Assembly (NCBI RefSeq): GCF_028200735.1
Contig: NZ_JAQKPV010000011.1
Span: 62,001-126,000 of the forward strand
Reading direction: 5' to 3'
DNA from: Streptomyces sp. ACA25
Lineage (GTDB): Bacteria; Actinomycetota; Actinomycetes; Streptomycetales; Streptomycetaceae
DNA: 64,000 nt
Part shown: piece after piece, positions 52,973 to 61,980 of the stretch
Layout: every line of letters begins with the position of its first letter
How positions within the stretch are numbered: position 1 is the stretch's first letter
The notes under the pieces: model-generated
Database searches by the model: none
Seen by the model: the letters and a program-made list of their open reading frames with translations, nothing else
What the model was told of the DNA's origin: nothing
Translations under genes and position numbers: made by a program

Positions 52973-55468
52973 ATGAAGGCCGTCGTGATGGCCGGTGGCG
53001 AAGGCACCCGGCTCCGCCCGATGACATCGAGCATGCCCAAGCCACTGCTGCCCGTGGTGAACCGCCCGATCATGGAACACGTGCTCCGGCTGCTGAAGCG
53101 CCACGGTCTCACCGAGACCGTGGTCACCGTGCAGTTCCTCGCCTCCCTCGTCAAGAACTACTTCGGGGACGGCGAAGAGCTCGGGATGGACCTGACGTAC
53201 GCGAATGAGGAGAAGCCGCTGGGCACGGCGGGAAGTGTGAAAAACGCAGAGGAGGCGCTGAAGGACGATTCCTTCCTCGTCATCTCCGGCGACGCGCTCA
53301 CCGACTTCGACCTGACCGAGCTCATCGCGTTCCACCGGGAACGCGGGGCCCTGGTCACCGTCTGTCTCACCCGGGTTCCCAACCCCCTGGAATTCGGCAT
53401 CACCATCGTCGACGAGGAGGGGCGGGTCGAGCGGTTCCTGGAGAAGCCCACCTGGGGGCAGGTCTTCTCCGACACCGTCAACACCGGGATCTACGTCATG
53501 GAGCCCGAGGTGTTCGACTACGTCGACCCGGATGTATCGGTCGACTGGTCGGGTGACGTCTTCCCGCGGCTGCTGAAGGAGGGCCGCCCCATCTACGGCT
53601 ACGTCGCAGAGGGGTACTGGGAGGATGTCGGCACCCACGAGAGCTATGTGAAGGCGCAGGCGGACGTTCTCGAGGGCAAGGTCGACGTCGACATCGACGG
53701 CTTCGAGATCTCGCCGGGCGTGTGGATCGCCGAGGGCGCCGAGGTGCACCCCGACGCCACGCTCCGCGGTCCGCTGTACGTGGGCGACTACGCCAAGATC
53801 GAAGCCGGGGCGGAGGTCCGGGAGCACACCGTCATCGGCTCCAACGTCGTGGTGAAGGCTGACGCCTTCCTGCACCGGGCGGTGGTGCACGACAACGTCT
53901 ACATCGGCCAGCAGACCAACCTTCGCGGCTGTGTGGTGGGCAAGAACACCGATGTCATGAGGGCGGCCCGGATCGAGGACGGGGCGGTCATCGGAGACGA
54001 ATGCCTGGTCGGTGAAGAATCGATTGTGCAGGGGAACGTCCGCGTCTACCCCTTCAAGACGGTGGAGGCCGGTGCCTTCGTCAACACCTCCGTCATCTGG
54101 GAGTCCCGCGGACAGGCCCACCTCTTCGGCGCGCGCGGCGTCTCGGGCATCCTGAACGTCGAGATCACCCCGGAACTGGCCGTCCGCCTCGCGAGCGCCT
54201 ACGCCACCACTCTGAAGAAGGGCTCCACCGTCACCACCGCGCGTGACCACTCCCGTGGCGCGCGGGCACTCAAGCGGGCGGTGATCTCCGCCCTGCAGAC
54301 CAGCGCGATCGATGTCCGGGACCTGGAGAATGTGCCCCTGCCCGTCGCACGCCAGCAGACCGCGCGGGGCAGCGCGGGCGGCATCATGATCCGCACCACT
54401 CCCGGGGTCACCGACTCCGTGGACATCATGTTCTTCGACGAACGGGGCGCGGACCTCTCGGCGGGAAGCCAGCGGAAGCTGGACCGCGTGTACGCCCGCC
54501 AGGAGTACCGCCGGGCTTTTCCCGGGGAGATCGGAGACCTGCACTTTCCCGCGAGTGTCTTCGACGCCTACACCGGCTCTCTGCTCCGTGCCGTCGACAC
54601 GTCGGGAGCCAAGGACCCGGGCCTCAAGATCGTGGTGGACGCGGGAGGCGGCAGCGCCGGCCTGGTACTGCCCAGCCTGCTCGGGCGGCTCGGGGTCGAG
54701 TCGCTCACCATCAATCCCGGCCTCAACGAAGCCCGGCCCACCGAGACAGCCGAGGAGCGGCGCGCGGGTCTGGTGCGGCTGGGGGAGATCGTGTCCTCGG
54801 CCCGTGCCGCGTTCGGAGTGCGCTTCGACCCGGTGGGCGAGCGGCTGTCCCTGGTCGATGAGCGCGGCCGGATCATCGAGGACGACCGGGCCCTGCTGGT
54901 CATGCTGGACCTGGTGGCCGCCGAGCGGCGCAGTGGATGCGTCGCCCTTCCCGTGACCACCACCCGGATCGCCGAGCAAGTGGCCGCTTACCACGGTACC
55001 CAAGTGGAGTGGACCACCACGTCCCCCGGCGACCTCACCAGGGTCGCGCACAAGGACGCCACTGTCTTCGGAGGGGACGGGCGGGGCGGCTTCATCATCC
55101 CCGAGTTCAGCAGTGTCTTCGACGCCACCGCCGCTTTCGCGCGGCTCGTCGGCCTGGTGGCCCGCACCCAGCTGTCCCTCAGCCAGATCGACGCCCGGAT
55201 CCCCCGGGCACACGTCCTGCGCCGTGATGTGGCCACCCCCTGGGCGGTCAAGGGGCTCGTCATGCGGCGCGTGGTCGAGGCGGCGGGGGACCGTCCCGTG
55301 GACACCACCGACGGGGTCCGGGTCGTCGAGCCGGACGGCCGGTGGGTCATGGTGCTGCCGGACCCGGCGGAAGCCGTGACCCACTTGTGGGCCGAAGGGC
55401 CGGATGAGGCAGCGGCGACGGAGCTGCTGGACACCTGGGCGGCGGTGGTCGACAGCGCCGAGCGCTGA
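52973..55468 (+). CDS. Mannose-1-phosphate guanylyltransferase-like protein with degenerate phosphomutase domain
   Basis: An 831-residue fusion. The N-terminal nucleotidyltransferase (MAGGEGTRLRP at 7-17, then KPLLPVVNRP, GTAG and VGTHESYVKA) looks intact; left-handed beta-helix hexapeptide repeats follow at about 250-370. The C-terminal half resembles a phosphoglucomutase/phosphomannomutase, but its phosphoserine loop reads ARDHSRG (about residue 424), the metal loop DGDGDR has become DPVGER (about 618), and the sugar loop reads GGDGRGG. The mutase domain is therefore probably inactive or regulatory. It would make GDP-mannose or a related nucleotide sugar. AGGAGG precedes ATG 52973. Confidence 0.88.
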   Translation: MKAVVMAGGEGTRLRPMTSSMPKPLLPVVNRPIMEHVLRLLKRHGLTETVVTVQFLASLVKNYFGDGEELGMDLTYANEEKPLGTAGSVKNAEEALKDDSFLVISGDALTDFDLTELIAFHRERGALVTVCLTRVPNPLEFGITIVDEEGRVERFLEKPTWGQVFSDTVNTGIYVMEPEVFDYVDPDVSVDWSGDVFPRLLKEGRPIYGYVAEGYWEDVGTHESYVKAQADVLEGKVDVDIDGFEISPGVWIAEGAEVHPDATLRGPLYVGDYAKIEAGAEVREHTVIGSNVVVKADAFLHRAVVHDNVYIGQQTNLRGCVVGKNTDVMRAARIEDGAVIGDECLVGEESIVQGNVRVYPFKTVEAGAFVNTSVIWESRGQAHLFGARGVSGILNVEITPELAVRLASAYATTLKKGSTVTTARDHSRGARALKRAVISALQTSAIDVRDLENVPLPVARQQTARGSAGGIMIRTTPGVTDSVDIMFFDERGADLSAGSQRKLDRVYARQEYRRAFPGEIGDLHFPASVFDAYTGSLLRAVDTSGAKDPGLKIVVDAGGGSAGLVLPSLLGRLGVESLTINPGLNEARPTETAEERRAGLVRLGEIVSSARAAFGVRFDPVGERLSLVDERGRIIEDDRALLVMLDLVAAERRSGCVALPVTTTRIAEQVAAYHGTQVEWTTTSPGDLTRVAHKDATVFGGDGRGGFIIPEFSSVFDATAAFARLVGLVARTQLSLSQIDARIPRAHVLRRDVATPWAVKGLVMRRVVEAAGDRPVDTTDGVRVVEPDGRWVMVLPDPAEAVTHLWAEGPDEAAATELLDTWAAVVDSAER

Positions 55469-55518
55469 TCCCCCGCGTCCGGGGGCCCGTTGGGCCACCA
55501 CGGTACCGGCGTGCAACG

Positions 55519-56424
55519 ATGTCCGCCATGTCACCGCAGCCCGGACAGCGAGAACCGGCGGAGCCGTCGCGCCCCGATGCCTCCATGTCGCTGCTCACCG
55601 CGGTCATGGAGCACAGCCTCGACGAGGGTTACGAGGAAGCGGCGGCCCGCCGGAGGGCGGAGGGCAGGGCAGGGCTGCCGCGCACGGTGCGGGCCAAGCT
55701 CTGGCTGGCCGCCGGGCTCGTGCTCACCGCCACGGTCGTCACGCTCGGGGCCGCCCAGACCCATGTGACGGCCCCTGCCGTCGCCAAGGAGCGGGCCGAA
55801 CTCCTCGACCGGATCGAGACCGGCACCGCGGAGACGGAGCGGCTCCAGGCGGAGGTCGACGCACTGCGGGAGACGGTGGCGGAGCAGCAGCGTGCCGCCC
55901 TGCGCCGGGAAGGGAGCGCCCGCGCCGACCTCATCGCCCTGCTGGCGGGGGACACAGCCGTCCGGGGCACCGGCCTGCAGCTGGTCGTGGACGACGCCGT
56001 GGGAACGGGGCACGGGCTGGGGGACGGTCCCCGGGACAGTCCTGGTTTCTCCGATTCCGGACGGGTACGCGACCGTGACCTGCAGCGCGTGGTGAACGGG
56101 CTGTGGGCGGCCGGTGCGGAAGCCCTGTCGGTCAACGGCCAGCGGCTCACCGCGCTTTCCGCCGTCCGGGCGGCGGGGGACGCGATCCTGGTCGACAACC
56201 GGCCGCTCGCCCCGCCCTACACCGTACTGGCCGTGGGGGACGGCGCAGCCCTGCGGGAGGCCTTCGAGAACGGCCGGAACGGCCATGATCTGGCCGTTCT
56301 GCGCGATCACTACGGCATCCGGGTCAGCACCTCGGTCGAGGAAGAAGTGCACTTGCCCGCTGCTCCGAGCCTGGTGGTCCGGACCGCGGAGCCCATGGAG
56401 ACTGGAGAGGGAAACACATCGTGA
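55519..56424 (+). CDS. DUF881 membrane protein 1 (Rv1823-like)
   Basis: A 301-residue protein: a cytoplasmic N-terminus, one membrane segment (LWLAAGLVLTATVVTLGAA), a coiled coil at about 90-125 (ERAELLDRIETGTAETERLQ), and the DUF881 domain with GLWAAGAEALSVNGQRL and PPYTVLAVGD. ATG 55519 is used; ATG 55528 is an alternative. The stop overlaps the sbp gene (GTGA). DUF881 proteins in actinobacteria pair with the small basic protein around it and are thought to act at the envelope or division site; function unproven. Confidence 0.9.
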   Translation: MSAMSPQPGQREPAEPSRPDASMSLLTAVMEHSLDEGYEEAAARRRAEGRAGLPRTVRAKLWLAAGLVLTATVVTLGAAQTHVTAPAVAKERAELLDRIETGTAETERLQAEVDALRETVAEQQRAALRREGSARADLIALLAGDTAVRGTGLQLVVDDAVGTGHGLGDGPRDSPGFSDSGRVRDRDLQRVVNGLWAAGAEALSVNGQRLTALSAVRAAGDAILVDNRPLAPPYTVLAVGDGAALREAFENGRNGHDLAVLRDHYGIRVSTSVEEEVHLPAAPSLVVRTAEPMETGEGNTS

Positions 56425-56753
56425 TCGCCGTGCTGGGGCTCGTGCTGGGAGTTGTCATCGGAGTCCTCACCCGGCCGGTGGTGCCGACCGGGGTCGAGCC
56501 GTATCTGCCGATCGCGGTCGTCGCAGCGCTGGACGCCGTGTTCGGGGCACTGCGGGCACGACTCGACGGCAAGTTCGACGACAAGGTCTTCGTGGTCTCC
56601 TTTCTGTCCAACGTCGTCGTGGCCGCGCTCATCGTTTTCCTCGGTGACCAGTTGGGAGTCGGAGCTCAGCTGTCGACCGGGGTGGTCGTGGTCTTCGGGA
56701 TCCGGATCTTCTCCAACGCCGCGGCCATCCGCCGGCACATCTTCCGGGCGTGA
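56421..56753 (+). CDS. sbp: Small basic protein Sbp-family (DUF1290, Rv1824-like)
   Basis: A 110-residue membrane protein with three hydrophobic helices (VLGLVLGVVIGVLT, PYLPIAVVAALDAVFGAL, VVSFLSNVVVAALIVFLGD) and the DUF1290 stretch PTGVEPYLPIAVVAALDAVF. GTG 56421 overlaps the preceding stop, and GAGAGGGA stands upstream. The Sbp family was first named in Bacillus near ftsZ. Here it is sandwiched between two DUF881 genes, a conserved actinobacterial arrangement. Confidence 0.92.
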   Translation: MIAVLGLVLGVVIGVLTRPVVPTGVEPYLPIAVVAALDAVFGALRARLDGKFDDKVFVVSFLSNVVVAALIVFLGDQLGVGAQLSTGVVVVFGIRIFSNAAAIRRHIFRA

Positions 56754-57673
56754 GGCGGATGTCGGACAGGACGCCCGGTGGGAAGCCGGAGGAGACCCCG
56801 CACGGGAAGCTGGACCGGGGCGCCGGGGAGATTCCGCACTCCGGCCCGGAAACGGAGCCGGACGGCCGGGCTGCCGACCGGCCCGCACAGCGCTCCGTGA
56901 CGGGTTCCGCCGGGGAGCCCGGGGCCGCTGTCCCGGGAGCGGCGCAGAGTCCGCCGGTCACCGGCCGGGCGGCCCTCCTGAGCGGGCTGTGGCCGCCGCG
57001 GGTGTCACGCGCCCAGCTGATCGTCGCCCTGCTGCTCTTCGTTCTCGGCCTGGGACTCGCCATCCAGGTGCGCGCAGCGGGTGAGGACGGCGCGCTGCGT
57101 GGCGCGCGCCCGGAGGATCTGGTGCGTATCCTCAGCGACCTGGACGAGCGCACCAGCCGGCTGGACGCGGAGAAGAGCCGCCTGGAGGAGCAGCGCACCG
57201 AGCTCGAGACCAGTTCGGACCAGGCGGAGGAGGCGCGGCGGCAGACCCGGGAGCGGGAGCGGCAGCTGGGTGTGCTCGCGGGAACGGTAGGAGCCGTGGG
57301 CCCCGGTATCGAGATCCGGATCAGTGATCCGTTCGGAGCGGTGGGGGCCGATATGCTGCTCGACGCGGTCCAGGAACTGCGGGCGGCCGGTGCTGAGGCG
57401 ATGCAGATCAACGGCGTCCGGATCGTGGCGAGCACCTCGTTCGTGGACACCGGCAGTGCGGTCAGCATCGACGGGAAACGCGTCGATGCCCCCTTTCGGA
57501 TAGCGGCGATCGGCCGGGCGCAGGACCTGGAGCCGGCCCTCAGCATTCCCGGCGGCGTCGTACAGTCCCTGGAGAAGGAACAGGCGACGGTGTCCATCGA
57601 GCGCCCGGAGGAGGTCACCGTGGATGCCTTGCGTTCGCCTGAGCGACCTGACTACGCTCAGTCGTCATCGTGA
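56750..57673 (+). CDS. DUF881 membrane protein 2 (Rv1825-like)
   Basis: A protein of 307 residues from GTG 56750, which overlaps the sbp stop; ATG 56759 is a close alternative. A long Pro/Gly-rich cytoplasmic N-terminus precedes one membrane helix (LIVALLLFVLGLGLAIQ), a coiled coil (LDERTSRLDAEKSRLEEQR) and the DUF881 domain with GPGIEIRISDPF, AVQELRAAGAEAMQING and RIVASTSF. It is the second DUF881 paralogue of the block. In M. tuberculosis gcvH follows; here it is missing and 160 bases lead straight to the FHA gene. Confidence 0.9.
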   Translation: MRRMSDRTPGGKPEETPHGKLDRGAGEIPHSGPETEPDGRAADRPAQRSVTGSAGEPGAAVPGAAQSPPVTGRAALLSGLWPPRVSRAQLIVALLLFVLGLGLAIQVRAAGEDGALRGARPEDLVRILSDLDERTSRLDAEKSRLEEQRTELETSSDQAEEARRQTRERERQLGVLAGTVGAVGPGIEIRISDPFGAVGADMLLDAVQELRAAGAEAMQINGVRIVASTSFVDTGSAVSIDGKRVDAPFRIAAIGRAQDLEPALSIPGGVVQSLEKEQATVSIERPEEVTVDALRSPERPDYAQSSS

Positions 57674-57833
57674 GGGCGTGCGGGATCACCGGGGGCGACG
57701 GGTCATCGGCGCCGCGGTGGGGGAAACTGAACCGTGGCCGCGGACGTTGTCATGAACGACTGCTGTGGCCTGTGAGAAACAACGGACCGTTTCGTCCACG
57801 GATGAGGCGGGCTAGGTGCGAGGGGAATCGTCG

Positions 57834-58589
57834 GTGAGTTTTTTCACTAAATTGTTCGGCAGGCGGCAGGGCGGCACGGGGAGTGCCGCACGGCACCGCG
57901 CCGGCCAGCCCGGCGATACCCCGTCCGAGGTGCCGTCCGGCGGGAGCGACCGGCCCCTCTTCCGGGACGAGGTGGGCGGCGGAGGTGCCGACGGAGGGCG
58001 TTCCCAGGCTTTGGCGCAGCAGGCCGGCGGCATAGGTCCCGGGGAACCGTCGGCTTCCGCGCTCACCTGCGCGAAGTGCGGCAGCCGGAACGCGGCCACG
58101 AGCCGCTTCTGCTCCTACTGCGGCAACGCGCTGCGGTCGGGCCGGCCGGTTGCCGAGGGGCCGTCGGAGACGACCTCCACGATCTCCATCACGGGCCTGG
58201 AGGCCTACGAGACCGAGGCCGCGGGGCAGGCGACGCCCTCGCTGTCCCCCGAGGCGCAGGCGGCGGTCGACGCGCTGCCTGCAGGCTCGGCGCTGCTCAT
58301 CGTCCGCCGCGGGCCGAACGCCGGCAGCCGCTTCCTGCTGGACGGGGAGCTGACCACGGCGGGCCGCCATCCCGAGAGTGACATCTTCCTCGACGACGTG
58401 ACGGTCTCGCGGCGGCACGTGGAGTTCCGGAGGCGGGCCGAGGGCGGGTACACCGTCGTGGACATCGGCAGCCTCAACGGCACCTACGTCAACCGGGAGC
58501 GGATCGATTCGGTCGTGCTCTCCAACGGCGACGAGGTACAGATCGGGAAGTACCGCCTGGTCTTCTTCGGCAGCCGGCATGGGGGCTGA
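57834..58589 (+). CDS. garA: GarA/OdhI-like FHA protein with zinc ribbon
   Basis: A 251-residue protein. N-terminal zinc ribbon with Cys79/82 and Cys93/96 (CAKCG...CSYCG), then the ETTS motif at 112-115, the phospho-threonine site through which Ser/Thr kinases switch GarA/OdhI, and an FHA domain from about 155 to 245 (TAGRHPESDIFLDD, TVSRRHVEF, GSLNGTYVN). GarA binds and inhibits 2-oxoglutarate dehydrogenase and glutamate dehydrogenase when unphosphorylated. The zinc ribbon is an extra beyond the mycobacterial protein. GTG 57834 has AGGGGA 7-8 bases upstream; its first codons are unusually AT-rich. The function is by family resemblance. Confidence 0.88.
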   Translation: MSFFTKLFGRRQGGTGSAARHRAGQPGDTPSEVPSGGSDRPLFRDEVGGGGADGGRSQALAQQAGGIGPGEPSASALTCAKCGSRNAATSRFCSYCGNALRSGRPVAEGPSETTSTISITGLEAYETEAAGQATPSLSPEAQAAVDALPAGSALLIVRRGPNAGSRFLLDGELTTAGRHPESDIFLDDVTVSRRHVEFRRRAEGGYTVVDIGSLNGTYVNRERIDSVVLSNGDEVQIGKYRLVFFGSRHGG

Positions 58590-58667
58590 CGTGGTCCGCG
58601 GGTGTGTTCGCACCGCGTGGACGTGCTCGACTATCCAAACCGCCCGGGCACGACCTAGGGTTGCTGT

Positions 58668-59138
58668 GTGAACCAGCTCGACGTCGTGGGTGTCCGGGTC
58701 GAAATGCCCAACAACCAGCCCATCGTGCTCCTCCGCGAGGTAGGCGGCGACCGGTACCTCCCCATCTGGATCGGCCCCGGGGAGGCCACCGCCATTGCCT
58801 TTGCGCAGCAGGGCATGACTCCTGCCCGCCCACTGACGCATGACCTTTTCAAGGACGTGCTGGACGCGGTCGGCCAGGAACTCACTGCCGTACGCATCAC
58901 CGACCTGCGGGACGGTGTCTTCTTCGCGGAGCTCGTCTTCGCGAGCGGAGTCGAAGTGAGTGCCCGTCCCTCCGATGCGATAGCCCTGGCGCTGAGGGTC
59001 GGCTCACCGATTTACGGCAGCGACGGAGTCCTGGATGACGCGGGGATCGTGATTCCCGATGAGCAGGAGGACGAGGTCGAGAGATTCCGGGAGTTCCTCG
59101 ACCAGATCTCGCCCGAGGACTTCGGGAGCAGCCAGTAG
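58668..59138 (+). CDS. DUF151 bifunctional nuclease-family protein (Rv1829-like)
   Basis: A 156-residue protein of the DUF151/bifunctional nuclease family: VVGVRVEMPNNQPIVLL, then YLPIWIGPGEATAIAFAQQG, RPLTHDLFKDVLDAVG, and ARPSDAIALALRVGSPIY. GTG 58668 fits the family start. These proteins have nuclease-like activity in plants and are conserved in actinobacteria next to garA and a MerR gene. The acidic tail DEQEDEVERFREFLD is typical. Confidence 0.92.
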   Translation: MNQLDVVGVRVEMPNNQPIVLLREVGGDRYLPIWIGPGEATAIAFAQQGMTPARPLTHDLFKDVLDAVGQELTAVRITDLRDGVFFAELVFASGVEVSARPSDAIALALRVGSPIYGSDGVLDDAGIVIPDEQEDEVERFREFLDQISPEDFGSSQ

Positions 59139-59286
59139 CCGGGCGTGGCGATCATTGACGCACCGCAGGTGGGTGCTTAGCGTCAATGGGGCATGTCTTG
59201 GGCAGGGTCCTCTCCATGTGCCCGCGGGAGTGACACCCGGTGAGCTTTCCGGGGGTGCGAGCGAGGCATGCAGAACGGAGGCCGGC

Positions 59287-59886
59287 GTGACAGGTAACGG
59301 CGACAGCGGAGCGGTGGGCGGAGTGTCCGCGCTGCCGGGCACTGCTCCCCGTTCGGGACTGCGGCGGACGGTCGCTCCGCAGCGCGGCACGCAGGAGACG
59401 CTCGGTTACCGCGGGCCGAGTGCCTGCGCAGCGGCCGGCATCACCTACCGCCAGTTGGACTACTGGGCCCGTACCGGCCTGGTCGAGCCCAGCCTCCGCT
59501 CTGCGCACAGCCCGGGTACCCCCCGGCTCTACAGCTTCCGTGACGTGCTCGTCCTCAAGATCGTCAAACGGCTGCTCAACGCGGGCATGTCCCTGCAGAG
59601 CATCCGGGCGGCAGTGGCGGTGCTCCGCACCGAGGACATGGCCGAGCTGTCCCGAACGACCTTGATGAGCGATGGCGCCGCCGTCTACCGTTGCGCGTCG
59701 GTCGAGGAGATGGCCGAGCTTCTGCGGGGAGGTCGCGGCATCTTCGGGATCGCGGTGGGCGCCGTCCGGGCAGAGGTGGAGACCGCGCTCGCTCAGCTCC
59801 AGGCCGAGCGAGTGGAGGCGGGGAAAGCGGAGCCGGTGGACCATCCCGGAGACGAGCTGGCCCGTCGCCGCCGGCGCAGCGGCTGA
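59287..59886 (+). CDS. MerR-family regulator (Rv1828-like)
   Basis: A 199-residue protein with a MerR DNA-binding domain starting around residue 38 (GYRGPSACAAAGITYRQLDYWARTG), RLYSFRDVLVLKIVKRLL, and the coiled/dimer part with SLQSIRAAVAVLR. No metal-binding cysteines of metal-sensing MerRs are seen in the effector region. GTG 59287 has GGAGG 5-6 bases upstream. It lies between the DUF151 and dinB genes. In M. tuberculosis two related MerR proteins (Rv1828, Rv1830) flank the DUF151 gene; here only one is present. Confidence 0.9.
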   Translation: MTGNGDSGAVGGVSALPGTAPRSGLRRTVAPQRGTQETLGYRGPSACAAAGITYRQLDYWARTGLVEPSLRSAHSPGTPRLYSFRDVLVLKIVKRLLNAGMSLQSIRAAVAVLRTEDMAELSRTTLMSDGAAVYRCASVEEMAELLRGGRGIFGIAVGAVRAEVETALAQLQAERVEAGKAEPVDHPGDELARRRRRSG

Positions 59887-59958
59887 GCGCGTTCCCCTTC
59901 GGGCGTCCGCGCCCGTCGACGCGGCCTGCGAGGGCGTGCGGCGGCTGGGTGAGGCACC

Positions 59959-61401
59959 ATGCGGAGTGTGCGTGCCGTGCCGGCTGTTCTCCATCTCGAC
60001 ATGGACGCCTTCTTCGCCGCGGTGGAGCAGGCGGCCAAGCCGAGCCTGCGCGGCAAGCCGGTGGTGGTGGGTGGGCTGGGGATGAGGGGAGTGGTGGCCA
60101 CCGCGTCGTACGAGGCTCGCCGGTTCGGGGTGCACTCCGCCATGCCGACCGCGCAGGCCAGGCGCCTGTGCCCGAACGCTGCGTATCTCTCGCCGCGCTT
60201 CGGGGTCTACCGGGAAGTCAGCGGGAGAGTTCTGGAGATTCTCGGCGAGTTGTCACCACTGGTCGAGCCGCTCAGCCTCGATGAGGCATTCGTCGACCTG
60301 GCAGCCGGGGAAGGGCCGGTCACCGCCGCAGGCGCCCGCCTCACCGGGGAGACGGTCCGCGCACGGATCCGGGAAGCCACTGGCCTGAGCGGTTCCGTGG
60401 GCCTGGCCGGATCCAAGATGCTTGCCAAGATCGCTTCCGAGCGTGCCAAACCCGACGGCCTGGTGGTGATCGAGCCGGGCACCGAACGCGGCTTCCTCGC
60501 ACCGCTGCCGGTGCGTACCCTGCCGGGCGTCGGGCCGGCCACCGGGGCGGCTCTGCGAAGGGCCGGTATCACCACGGTCGGCGAGGCCGTGGTAGCAGGT
60601 GAGGCCGAACTGCTGCGGCTGCTGGGCCGGGCCCAGGGGGCGGCAGTCCACGCGATGGCCCATGGCATCGACGAACGCCCAGTGGTGGCGGAGCGGGACG
60701 CGAAGTCGATCTCCGTGGAGGACACCTTCGCCGAGGACGTCACCGACCGGGCACGGGTCCGCTTCGAAGCCGACCGCCTCGCGGAGCGCTGCGCCGGGAG
60801 ACTGCGCGAGGCAGGCCGCTCGGCACGCACCGTCGTCCTCAAGGTCCGCCGCTACGACTTCTCCACCCTCACTCGTTCCGAGACGCTGCGTGGGCCCACC
60901 GATGACCCCGGAGTGATCCGGGAAGCCGCTGGCCGGCTCCTCGCGGGAGTGGACACCACCTCGGGGGTCCGGCTGCTGGGGGTGGCCGTCAGCGGCCTCG
61001 CGGATTTCACCCAGGAGGACCTCTTCGCCCAGACGGCGGAAGCCCGGGCGACGGAAGCGCGGCAGACGGCCGAGGGCCCGGTCGTGAGGAACGACGTCCC
61101 GGAGCGGATACCCGACCGCAGCTGGCTTCCCGGCCGTGACGTGACGCACGACCGTTACGGCCCCGGCTGGGTGCAGGGCAGCGGAGTGGGCCGGGTCACG
61201 GTGCGTTTCGAACGCCCGGACAGCCCACCCGGGCGTGCCCGGACATTCCCGGCGGACGACCCCGCACTCCGGGCCGCTGAACCGCTGCCGCTCGGCACCG
61301 CTCACCCGTCCTCCTGGTCGGAGGGTCCTGCCAGCCGTCCGAAGTCGCGGTCCGGCGCCGAGGAGTTCTCCGACCGGGCCCCCGGCACATCCAGGCCGTA
61401 G
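59959..61401 (+). CDS. dinB: DNA polymerase IV (DinB, Y-family)
   Basis: A 480-residue Y-family polymerase. Palm residues: LHLDMDAFFAAVEQA (first Asp at the start) and SLDEAFVDLAAG with the DE pair; the fingers/thumb include PNAAYLSPRFGVYREVSG and the helix-hairpin PVRTLPGVGPATGAALRRAG. A QEDLF motif (about residues 352-356) looks like a beta-clamp-binding site. From there the protein continues about 125 residues past the usual end. Its last 100 bases overlap a PRC-barrel gene on the opposite strand. Such polymerases do error-prone synthesis across lesions. ATG 59959 fits the family start. Confidence 0.92.
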   Translation: MRSVRAVPAVLHLDMDAFFAAVEQAAKPSLRGKPVVVGGLGMRGVVATASYEARRFGVHSAMPTAQARRLCPNAAYLSPRFGVYREVSGRVLEILGELSPLVEPLSLDEAFVDLAAGEGPVTAAGARLTGETVRARIREATGLSGSVGLAGSKMLAKIASERAKPDGLVVIEPGTERGFLAPLPVRTLPGVGPATGAALRRAGITTVGEAVVAGEAELLRLLGRAQGAAVHAMAHGIDERPVVAERDAKSISVEDTFAEDVTDRARVRFEADRLAERCAGRLREAGRSARTVVLKVRRYDFSTLTRSETLRGPTDDPGVIREAAGRLLAGVDTTSGVRLLGVAVSGLADFTQEDLFAQTAEARATEARQTAEGPVVRNDVPERIPDRSWLPGRDVTHDRYGPGWVQGSGVGRVTVRFERPDSPPGRARTFPADDPALRAAEPLPLGTAHPSSWSEGPASRPKSRSGAEEFSDRAPGTSRP

Positions 61402-61694
61402 TGGTGGTAGAGCTGCAGCTCCTGCTCCGGGGAGAGGTGCCGCCCCACCCCGAAGTCCGGCGCCTCCCTGATGAGGGCGCGGTCGAACGGCACTCGCAGT
61501 GTGTTGCCGACGAGCTCACTGGGCTCGAGCGGGACGAACGCGTCCCGGCTGAACATTCCGGTCCGCACCGCGGCCCATTCGGGTGTTCCCGTCGCATCGT
61601 CGAGGTAGACCTCGTCCACGGTGCCGAGCTTGTTGCCGTCACGGTCGAATGCTTTGCGGCCGATCAGACTGCGCGGATCGATATCGGTCTGCAC
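61302..61694 (-). CDS. PRC-barrel domain protein
   Basis: A 130-residue protein from GTG 61694, with GGAGG 5 bases upstream. The PRC-barrel core is the first 80 residues (LIGRKAFDRDGNKLGTVDEV, YLDDATGTPEWAAVRTGMF, VPLEPSELVGNTLRVPFDR), then a short acidic C-terminus ending SDQEDG. PRC-barrels are small beta-barrel adaptors in RNA processing, photosynthesis and sporulation contexts; no specific role is visible. It overlaps the end of dinB by 100 bases on opposite strands. Confidence 0.85.
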   Translation of the reverse strand: MQTDIDPRSLIGRKAFDRDGNKLGTVDEVYLDDATGTPEWAAVRTGMFSRDAFVPLEPSELVGNTLRVPFDRALIREAPDFGVGRHLSPEQELQLYHHYGLDVPGARSENSSAPDRDFGRLAGPSDQEDG

Positions 61695-61955
61695 GGTTCC
61701 TCCAGATGGTCGCCACTGCTCCCGTAAGCCCTTCCAGGGCCGCGTCACCCCGGGGCGTCCGGCGCTGGCGGCACCGGCCCGGTGGGAAGGGGACGCGGAG
61801 GACACCGGCTCCTGCGCCGGTGTCCGGAGCGCCGCGCACGTACGACAGGGAACAGCCCCGGGACGTGCGCGCACACCTCAGGTCCTACCCAAGGACACTT
61901 TTCCCCTACCGGCCAGTCGAGCCCCGTGCCCGGCCGAAGGCGAAGACGGCGCTGG

Positions 61956-61961
61956 TAGGCT
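61956..61961 (+). promoter_or_regulatory. Possible -10 box of the gcvP leader
   Basis: TAGGCT matches the TANNNT -10 consensus and lies 20 bases before the first aptamer, so transcription from about 61968 would include both aptamers. I see no good -35 box. The rest of the 61695-61980 gap holds nothing I can name. Confidence 0.35.
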
Positions 61962-61980
61962 CGGAAGTGGTTGACGACCT

